Source of the DNA: Chloroflexi bacterium RBG_16_51_16
GTDB lineage: Bacteria > Chloroflexota > Anaerolineae > Anaerolineales > Villigracilaceae
NCBI GenBank assembly: GCA_001796785.1
Contig: MGNL01000071.1
Location: 6,825 to 14,880 of the forward strand
Reading direction: 5' to 3'
DNA: 8,056 nt
Below, in pieces: positions 1 through 5,276 of the stretch (positions are counted from its first letter, which is position 1; every line of letters starts with the position of its first letter). A model generated the notes under the pieces. It was not told the DNA's origin. It saw only the letters and a program-made list of their open reading frames with translations, and did not search any database. The position numbers were made by a program, and so were the translations under genes.

Positions 1-807
1 GGCAGACCTGATCCAAGACCGGAAGAGGCGGATGAATCCGACCGGCTCGAGTCGGAAAGCACGAGCGCGGTGGTATGGAACGAGAAAGGCAACCTGCATT
101 TCAAGCAGGGCGCCATCGAAGAGGCGATCAACGCATATAACAAAGCCATCCAGTTCAATACGGAATTTGGCTGGCCGTACTGCAACCTGGCCCAGGCATA
201 CGTAGCCCAGGGTCAATACACGGAAGCCATTTTGCTCTATGAAAGAAGCATCGAATTGCTTGAAAACAACCAGGATAAAGCCCTCTGCTGGAACGGCCTT
301 GGTACCGCTCACCGCCGGATGGGAAATTACGGCGATGCGGTCCAGGCTTACCAGAAAGCGGCGGAGCTGGACCCGGTGACCGCAGGGATGCGCGACGGCG
401 TGGAGCAGTCCCAATCCAGCCAGCCGCCTGCAAGCGCACCTGCCTGGAACGACCTGGGCGAGATCTTTTTCAAAACCGGAGCATATGATGAGGCGATCCA
501 GGCATTTGAAAAAGCCATCAGCATGGAACCCCTGGCTGGTTGGCCGATGAGCAACCTGGCGCGTACCCTGGCATCCCAGGGCAAGTATGCACTCGCCATC
601 CCGCTCTACCAGAAAAGCATAGAGCTTCTGCGAGAAGACAAGGACAAAGCCGTAACCTGGAACCGCCTGGGTAACGTTTATCGAAAGCTGAATGACTACG
701 AGCGAGCCATCCAGGCTTACCAGAAGGCTGTTGCGCTCACGGATGAAGATGCAGGATTGCTCACCCGGACGCGCTTCAGCTTGCTCAGCAATCTCCCATC
801 CAATTAA
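1..807 (+). CDS. TPR-repeat protein, 5' end missing (tandem tri-TPR modules)
   Basis: The reading frame is open from base 1, so the gene starts outside the window; 268 residues are visible. The GTG at 70 lies inside the frame, has no ribosome binding site and is not taken as the start. Visible residues 1-23 are acidic and low in complexity, like the linkers of the two downstream genes. Two modules of three TPRs follow (residues 25-124 and 148-247), joined by a short Ser/Gln/Pro-rich linker, then a tail containing RFSLL. TPRs are helix-turn-helix repeats that bind other proteins, so an adaptor or scaffold role is likely; no enzyme domain is visible. The second module is closer to the N-terminal module of the next gene (about 65 of 100 residues identical by hand count) than to its own first module (about half). 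The product is probably cytoplasmic, but its true N-terminus is not seen. Confidence 0.9.
   Translation, partial: GRPDPRPEEADESDRLESESTSAVVWNEKGNLHFKQGAIEEAINAYNKAIQFNTEFGWPYCNLAQAYVAQGQYTEAILLYERSIELLENNQDKALCWNGLGTAHRRMGNYGDAVQAYQKAAELDPVTAGMRDGVEQSQSSQPPASAPAWNDLGEIFFKTGAYDEAIQAFEKAISMEPLAGWPMSNLARTLASQGKYALAIPLYQKSIELLREDKDKAVTWNRLGNVYRKLNDYERAIQAYQKAVALTDEDAGLLTRTRFSLLSNLPSN
73..372 (+). repeat. Tri-TPR module copy 1 (coding repeat)
   Basis: This is the first of five homologous 300-base modules. Helix A of the first TPR begins with VWNEKGN, the second TPR with GWPYCNLA and the third with CWNGLG. The anchor aromatics Trp26, Tyr60 and Trp97 (numbered from the first visible codon) are 34 and 37 residues apart. 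QDKA fills the position that reads KDKA in most copies. Confidence 0.8.
442..741 (+). repeat. Tri-TPR module copy 2 (coding repeat)
   Basis: This is the second 300-base module, with anchors Trp149, Met183 (replacing the usual Tyr) and Trp220 at the same 34/37 spacing. The stretch from AIPLYQKSIELL to WNRLGNVYRKLN matches copy 3 at 29 of 33 positions, the strongest match seen between modules. Confidence 0.8.
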
Positions 808-830
808 TGGAAACTGCGTCATTCAGCACT

Positions 831-835
831 GGAGG
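831..835 (+). promoter_or_regulatory. Shine-Dalgarno GGAGG that decides the start of the second TPR gene
   Basis: Two ATG codons follow in tandem at 838 and 841. GGAGG ends only 2 bases before the first but 5 bases before the second, so 841 is the better start. With that start a Trp falls at residue 7 (EFWDEL), exactly as in the third TPR gene (ELWNEL), which supports the choice. Confidence 0.7.
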
Positions 836-840
836 TCATG

Positions 841-2658
841 ATGAATAACTATGAGTTCTGGGATGAATTAAGCAAAATATTCAATGCCGTGAAGGCTTAC
901 CAGGACAAAGCCAACGAATTCAACAAGGCTTTCATCCACCCCTGGATCCGACTGGGAAACGTGTTCGACAAACACGACCGGACACGCGCGGAGATCGAAG
1001 CCTTTCAAAAGGCGATCGAGATCAATCCAACGGACGGACGCAGCTGGTATGAGCTGGGCAATCTGTACTTCCACACCGAGGCGTATGACCAGGCTGTGGA
1101 TGCGTTCCAGAAAGCCATCGAGATTGAACCGGAGTTCGGCTGGCCTTACAGCAACCTCGCGTTAACACTTGCCACTCAAGGCAAACATGAGGAAGCCATC
1201 CCCCTTTATCAGAAAAGCATCGAACTGCTTGATACAGACAAAGATAAAGCCATGGCCTGGAATCGCCTGGGAAATGTTTATCGTAAATTGAACCGGTATG
1301 AAGATGCACTGGATGCGTTCCACAAGGCGGACGAGCTGGACGCGGAAAATTCCGGTTTCAGGGATGAACTGGACGAAAAGCCCGATCCACAACCCCTGGC
1401 GGAACAACCTGAGGTCACGATCGAACTCTCCGCTATTCCTTCCAATCCCATCCAGTTGCTCGTGAAGGAAGAGCCAGCACAAACAGGACATAACGATCAA
1501 GCCGGAGTCGAGCAAGATCTCGAACCCGGGATGTCAAATGAAGGCGCCGATTCCTTCGATGGTCTCGAAATGAGCAACCTGGAAGGATTATCAGACTTCC
1601 AGATTGCGGATCCAACGTCTGTACCGGTTGGACCACGCGGCCAAACGTCGGAAGAAAAAGATAAGCGCGTACCTGCTGAGCCAGAATTGCTCGAACCGGG
1701 CTTGGCTGAAGGAGTTCAGGCTGATCTTGCTGCACCGGATCCATTCATGTTCGAAACCTTCACCTCGGCGCTCGAATCCGTCGAACCCAAAAGTGGACCT
1801 TCACGTCCGAAAGACACTCCTCCAGGACAAAAATCCGGGATCGTGCCGTCAGCGAAAGATCTAAAAAACCGACCAGACCTTACTGGAGCTATCCAGTCCG
1901 GCAGCAAAGGTGAGGCGGAAAAACTAGGAAATCAGAAACCTGCTGAAGAAGAAAACGCAACGAACTCCAAGTTGCCGCAAGATGCAGTGGATGAAGTTTT
2001 GAATCCGGCCTCAGCTCAGGCTGGGATCCAAACAGACGAGAATGCAGAAGATGAGTCCATCCGACTTGAATTCGCGCCAAACGATTTCGTGCCAGGACAC
2101 GCAGCTTATGAGGAGTATCTGAAGGACAATCACGAAACCCTGGATATGCTCTCCGTATCACCCGAGCAGGTTGAAGCCGAGACGGCGGACAAACCCGAAC
2201 TCCAGCAGCCCAACTCGAAAATAGACACAGCCGGCGAATTCCAGATCGAAATGGATACCAAGAATGCCCACGTCTGGAATGAGTTAGGGAATGTGTATTT
2301 CAATAATTCAGCCTATGATGACGCCATCGTCGCCTACAGCAAAGCCATCGAGCTGGATCGTTGGTTCGCCTGGCCTTACAGCAACCTGGCGCTGGCTTAT
2401 GTACAGAAGGGCCGGCTGGCGGAAGCCATCCTGCTGTACCAGCGCAGTATTGAACTCTTCACCTCGGAGAAAGATAAGGCCGTATCCTGGAACCGGCTCG
2501 GGAACGTCTTCCGCAGGTTGAACGATTACGATCACGCCATCGCCGCTTACCAACGGGCAGACGAACTTGATCCGGAGAACACCACACTTTCACTCCAATC
2601 CAGGTTCAGCCTGCTGGGCAATTACACGATGGAACAGAAACCGGCTTACGCATCCTAG
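841..2658 (+). CDS. TPR protein with long acidic central linker
   Basis: The protein has 605 residues from the preferred ATG at 841 (606 if the ATG at 838 is used). The N-terminal block has a degenerate first repeat (residues 5-30, lacking about six residues of the inter-helix turn) and four good TPRs (about 31-169, with Trp35, Trp69, Tyr103 and Trp140 as anchors). Residues about 174-470 form an acidic, Pro/Glu/Ser-rich linker that is probably disordered, apart from a more hydrophobic island at about 405-445. A second three-TPR module (478-577) and a short tail containing RFSLL end the protein. There is no signal peptide, membrane segment or enzyme domain. Two TPR heads on a flexible tether suggest a scaffold bridging two partners; this is inference. 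It lies 33 bases after the first TPR gene and 13 before the third, so co-transcription is likely. No specific family name is recognised. Confidence 0.92.
   Translation: MNNYEFWDELSKIFNAVKAYQDKANEFNKAFIHPWIRLGNVFDKHDRTRAEIEAFQKAIEINPTDGRSWYELGNLYFHTEAYDQAVDAFQKAIEIEPEFGWPYSNLALTLATQGKHEEAIPLYQKSIELLDTDKDKAMAWNRLGNVYRKLNRYEDALDAFHKADELDAENSGFRDELDEKPDPQPLAEQPEVTIELSAIPSNPIQLLVKEEPAQTGHNDQAGVEQDLEPGMSNEGADSFDGLEMSNLEGLSDFQIADPTSVPVGPRGQTSEEKDKRVPAEPELLEPGLAEGVQADLAAPDPFMFETFTSALESVEPKSGPSRPKDTPPGQKSGIVPSAKDLKNRPDLTGAIQSGSKGEAEKLGNQKPAEEENATNSKLPQDAVDEVLNPASAQAGIQTDENAEDESIRLEFAPNDFVPGHAAYEEYLKDNHETLDMLSVSPEQVEAETADKPELQQPNSKIDTAGEFQIEMDTKNAHVWNELGNVYFNNSAYDDAIVAYSKAIELDRWFAWPYSNLALAYVQKGRLAEAILLYQRSIELFTSEKDKAVSWNRLGNVFRRLNDYDHAIAAYQRADELDPENTTLSLQSRFSLLGNYTMEQKPAYAS
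1042..1341 (+). repeat. Tri-TPR module copy 3 (coding repeat)
   Basis: This third 300-base module has anchors Trp69, Tyr103 and Trp140 of the second TPR protein, spaced 34 and 37. An extra TPR precedes it in the same protein, so the block here is four repeats long. The residues after it (SGFRDELDE) resemble those after copy 1 (AGMRDGVEQ), so homology continues slightly into the linker. Confidence 0.8.
2272..2571 (+). repeat. Tri-TPR module copy 4 (coding repeat)
   Basis: This fourth 300-base module has anchors Trp479, Tyr513 and Trp550 at the same 34/37 spacing, with AWPYSNLA, KDKA and WNRLGN in the expected places. It matches copy 3 of the same protein at about 58 of 100 positions by hand count. 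Confidence 0.8.
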
Positions 2659-2660
2659 GC

Positions 2661-2668
2661 AGGAGGAA
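2661..2668 (+). promoter_or_regulatory. Strong Shine-Dalgarno of the third TPR gene
   Basis: AGGAGGAA ends a few bases before the ATG at 2672. It fixes the start there and argues against the in-frame ATG at 2567, which would overlap the preceding gene by 92 bases and add 35 residues unlike the N-terminus of the neighbouring protein. Confidence 0.8.
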
Positions 2669-2671
2669 ACC

Positions 2672-4156
2672 ATGAGCGAACACGAACTCTGGAATGAGTT
2701 GGGCAACCTGTACTACATGTCCGGGGCGTATCCCCAGGCTGTATATGCCTACAACCGATCCATTCTAATGGATCGCGAATTCGGCCAACCGTACAGCAAC
2801 ATGGCCTTGACCTATGTACAGCAGGGCAAATATGAAGCGGCCGTCGAGCTGTACCTGACCGGTATCCCTCTGCTCACCGATGACAAAGAGAGAGCAAGTT
2901 CCTGGAGTCAATTGGGAGCCGTTTACCGGCAGCTAAAAAATTACGACCAGGCAGTTGAGGCGTATCAGAAGGCAGACCTTCTTGATCCGGATGGTTCTCA
3001 ACGCCGGGAAAATCCCAGCCAGTTGTTATACGGTGGATCAAGCTGCAGCGAGGCTGACCTGGCTTTGCTGAAACAGGTATTGGAAAATGATCCCGGTTGG
3101 GAAAGTATGCCGGATGAGAAGGTTGAGACCGTCTCACCTCAACCCGTCGACCACTCAACAGCCAAAAACGAAACTCAAGCGACACCGTCCCTATTGAACG
3201 CTGCTGAGGTAGATGAATTGCCGGCGAAAGTCGACGAACCTCAGGATCCCATAGAACTTGAGGATGAATTCAGTGAATGGATCCCGATCCCGATACCTTT
3301 CGAGTCGGATGAGGAAGAGTTTGATGACACCGAAGATCTTGTCTTCGAGGGTTCGGAATTAATTAACTCCCGCCAATGGGAATTAGCGGTTGAAAACTAC
3401 CTGCCCGTAACCACTAACGACAGGAATATTAACCAATCGGAAGAAAAAGTCCCTGGAAAATTCACCCAGACTGAGGTTGCCCTCGACGAGGCGGTCCCGC
3501 TTCCGTCTTTCCTATTAGCTGATGAAGAGCCACAAGTTGAACTCAAGCCTACACCCACTCGGACCGATGCATCAGCCGCAGAGAAGGCTGAAAAATCCCG
3601 GCAGAAGGAAATCGAAGTCGGATTGGCAAGATACAAATGGGTGGTTCAGGTCAATCCCAACAACGCCGCAGCCTGGGATATGCTCGGAAACTTGTACAAA
3701 TCTGCCGGCCAATACGACGATGCCATCCTTGCCTATCAACAGGCTGTCAACGTTGATCCGGAAAAAACGATCTACCTGCACCACCTCGCCCTGGTGTATG
3801 CAGCCGTGCGCCGCGATGAGGATGCCATCCGCACCTACCAGAAGGTCATCCAGATCGAACCGGAACACGGACTGGCACACGCCGCATTGGGCGGCTACTT
3901 TCGAAAAATGGGTTTAGAAGATCTTGCCAAGCAACATATAGGAAAAGCCATGAGAATCATATACGACAGCGAAAACGAATATAACCGGGCATGCCTCGAG
4001 GCGATCAGCGGGAACATTGACCAGGCCCTGGCGCTTCTGAGGATCGCCCTGGACAACAAACAGACCTACGTGGATTGGGTGGTCCGGGATCCAGACTTGG
4101 ACTTCATCCGCAAGGATCCACGCTTCTCCAAGCTGATCTCTGAATATTCGAAATAA
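2672..4156 (+). CDS. TPR protein with acidic linker and a distinct C-terminal TPR domain
   Basis: The protein has 494 residues. A tri-TPR module occupies residues 6-105. An acidic linker (about 107-312) follows; it contains a Glu/Asp-rich stretch near 205-222 and a helix-like patch (about 223-246) resembling half a TPR. The C-terminal TPRs (about 315-430) use the standard 34-residue spacing (Trp335, Leu369, His403) rather than the 34/37 pattern. They end in a helical cap and the sequence DPDLDFIRKDPRF (473-485), a closing motif common in bacterial TPR proteins. No signal peptide, membrane segment or catalytic domain is visible. It is the last gene of the TPR unit, 13 bases after its neighbour, and is followed by a terminator. 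The likely role is a cytoplasmic protein-binding scaffold; the partner is unknown. The different C-terminal domain suggests it does a different job from its two neighbours. Confidence 0.92.
   Translation: MSEHELWNELGNLYYMSGAYPQAVYAYNRSILMDREFGQPYSNMALTYVQQGKYEAAVELYLTGIPLLTDDKERASSWSQLGAVYRQLKNYDQAVEAYQKADLLDPDGSQRRENPSQLLYGGSSCSEADLALLKQVLENDPGWESMPDEKVETVSPQPVDHSTAKNETQATPSLLNAAEVDELPAKVDEPQDPIELEDEFSEWIPIPIPFESDEEEFDDTEDLVFEGSELINSRQWELAVENYLPVTTNDRNINQSEEKVPGKFTQTEVALDEAVPLPSFLLADEEPQVELKPTPTRTDASAAEKAEKSRQKEIEVGLARYKWVVQVNPNNAAAWDMLGNLYKSAGQYDDAILAYQQAVNVDPEKTIYLHHLALVYAAVRRDEDAIRTYQKVIQIEPEHGLAHAALGGYFRKMGLEDLAKQHIGKAMRIIYDSENEYNRACLEAISGNIDQALALLRIALDNKQTYVDWVVRDPDLDFIRKDPRFSKLISEYSK
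2687..2986 (+). repeat. Tri-TPR module copy 5 (coding repeat)
   Basis: This fifth 300-base module has anchors Trp7, Tyr41 and Trp78 of the third TPR protein, again spaced 34 and 37. It is the most divergent in its signatures: GQPYSNMA replaces GWPYSNLA, KERA replaces KDKA and WSQLGA replaces WNRLGN. Even so, it has no insertion or deletion relative to the others. Confidence 0.75.
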
Positions 4157-4252
4157 GCATTTCAGTGGCAGCGTGATTGTGCCTGCTCGGATCGATTACC
4201 ACTGGCAGGATATTTGAAGACCTACGCGTTTATTTAATTTAGATTTCTCCCC

Positions 4253-4301
4253 TGCCTCGGCGGTTGCCCTCTCTCCTCCAACCGCCGAGGCATTTTTGTT
4301 T
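4253..4301 (+). terminator. Rho-independent terminator of the TPR unit
   Basis: A perfect 14-bp GC-rich stem (TGCCTCGGCGGTTG pairing with CAACCGCCGAGGCA) encloses a 12-base pyrimidine loop (4267-4278) and is followed at once by TTTTTGTTT. It lies about 96 bases after the stop codon of the third TPR gene. The T-run is on the + side only. Read from the - strand the hairpin is followed by GGGGAGAAAT, so it should act mainly on the rightward transcript. Confidence 0.9.
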
Positions 4302-4335
4302 AAAGGCCGAAAGATAATTATTATTCCAGGCTGGA

Positions 4336-5214
4336 TTATAGAGGGGTGGACAGTATTATCGGAATTTTGGTGGAGGTTACGGTCGGGGTTATCGTTGGTT
4401 CAACTGTATTCGTGATTGTTGGTGTGGGTGTGGGAGTAAAGGTCGGCGGATCTCCGGCCAGAGTGAAACTCCCTGAGGCTTTCCATTGATCCCCGACGAA
4501 AATTTGCAGTTCATAGACCCCCGGCAGCCATTTGTCCACATCCTGCTCGTACTCGATAATTCCGGCACCTGATTCATCCAGGTTCCAGGTTTTTGTCTCG
4601 TAGTCGAGGTATTCACCATCCCGGTACCACACTGCCGTCCACTGCACACCTGTCTTCATGTGCGAGAATGAATAGATGACATACATTGACCGGACGGGAT
4701 TGCGAAACCGAACACCGGGAGCGACCAGTTGATTGTTCTTAAGTTCAGTTGAAAAGCGTACATTATCAATCTTGGTATTCGGATCCGGCGTGATCGTGCT
4801 CGTGAACCGGGCGAGGAGAGGGATGGGTAGGATTGGAGTTGGTGTTAAACCGGGATTGGATGGATCACTGGTGTTCGCAAACTCCGGTGGTTTGGACGAG
4901 GTAACCAGCGCCGTAGGTCGGAATGAAGGAGTGCTCGTCGAGGTGATCGTAGGCGTGTTGGAAACAAACCATAAAGAACTCACCTCCTGGGGAACCGCAG
5001 CCTTGATCGGTTTTAGGATGAAGACGTAGATGGAAAGCGTCGCGATCAGGCCGCTGAAGATGAATAGCTGGCGCGCCAACCGTAGAGCAGGCAGCCGGTG
5101 TTGATAATTTATTGTAGATCGGCTTCTTTGTAATGAGCGGAGTCCTATGATCAGACAGGAAACCATCAGAAGAACAAGGATTACCCCGACCGAGTGCGAG
5201 AGATTGATGACCAT
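4336..5214 (-). CDS. Two-helix membrane protein with Thr/Pro-rich stalk and outside beta-rich domain
   Basis: The protein has 292 residues. Hydrophobic segments at about 7-25 and 49-67 flank an Arg-rich loop (26-47). By the positive-inside rule that loop is cytoplasmic and the rest lies outside. Residues 77-140 form a Thr/Ser/Pro-rich stalk. A compact region (about 141-254), rich in aromatic and beta-prone residues, ends with GVYELQIFVGDQW, like the last strands of an immunoglobulin-like sandwich. Residues 256-292 are a second Thr/Pro-rich tail with TPTPTPT. Such linkers are common in cell-surface proteins of Chloroflexota. No enzyme motif is visible, so a surface or envelope role is inferred, not shown. 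It is last in the leftward gene group, 62 bases after the acyl-CoA synthetase, and has no Shine-Dalgarno. A TATAAT at 5224-5229 on this strand, 10 bases before the ATG, leaves room for a leaderless transcript, but no matching -35 box was found. Confidence 0.85.
   Translation of the reverse strand: MVINLSHSVGVILVLLMVSCLIIGLRSLQRSRSTINYQHRLPALRLARQLFIFSGLIATLSIYVFILKPIKAAVPQEVSSLWFVSNTPTITSTSTPSFRPTALVTSSKPPEFANTSDPSNPGLTPTPILPIPLLARFTSTITPDPNTKIDNVRFSTELKNNQLVAPGVRFRNPVRSMYVIYSFSHMKTGVQWTAVWYRDGEYLDYETKTWNLDESGAGIIEYEQDVDKWLPGVYELQIFVGDQWKASGSFTLAGDPPTFTPTPTPTITNTVEPTITPTVTSTKIPIILSTPL
4339..4443 (-). repeat. Low-complexity Thr/Pro coding tail
   Basis: This stretch encodes the last 35 residues of the membrane protein, dominated by Thr, Pro, Ile and Val in a loose TPT pattern. 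It appears as short ACN-CCN codon repeats. The same composition occurs in the stalk encoded at about 4816-4956. It is probably an extended, possibly glycosylated or wall-spanning segment. Confidence 0.6.
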
Positions 5215-5276
5215 CAGGCGTCGATTATAACCTTGCCCAAAGGATGGTGTTTTTACGATCAGGAATCATTCAACAG

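Noticed and set aside
70..807. GTG at 70 as the start of the first TPR gene
   Set aside because: The frame is open back to base 1 with linker-like acidic codons, there is no ribosome binding site before 70, and the GTG falls at the edge of a TPR module.
2567..2671. ATG at 2567 as the start of the third TPR gene
   Set aside because: It would overlap the preceding gene by 92 bases; the added residues look like a shadow frame; AGGAGGAA directly before 2672 and the shared Trp7 pattern favour the later start.
73..2986. Spaced direct repeats as a CRISPR array or DNA-level satellite
   Set aside because: The repeats are 300 bases long, in frame and conserved at protein level; they are coding TPR modules, not short identical repeats with unique spacers.
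4163..4204. CAGTGG and CCACTG inverted repeat after the third TPR gene
   Set aside because: Six-base arms 30 bases apart, without a T-run, are expected by chance; the real terminator is the 14-bp hairpin further on.
4253..4301. The terminator hairpin as a bidirectional terminator for both converging units
   Set aside because: On the - strand the hairpin is not followed by a T-run, and the short CCAG/CTGG palindrome just after the leftward stop codon has too small a loop to form a terminator.
4733..5029. Open frame on the + strand opposite the membrane-protein gene
   Set aside because: Its Gly/Val-rich product is the complement of Thr/Pro codons; it has no independent coding evidence.
5224..5229. 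TATAAT on the - strand as a promoter for the membrane-protein gene
   Set aside because: It is a perfect -10 match, but no TTGACA-like sequence lies 16-18 bases upstream; a single hexamer is weak evidence, so it is only mentioned with the gene.
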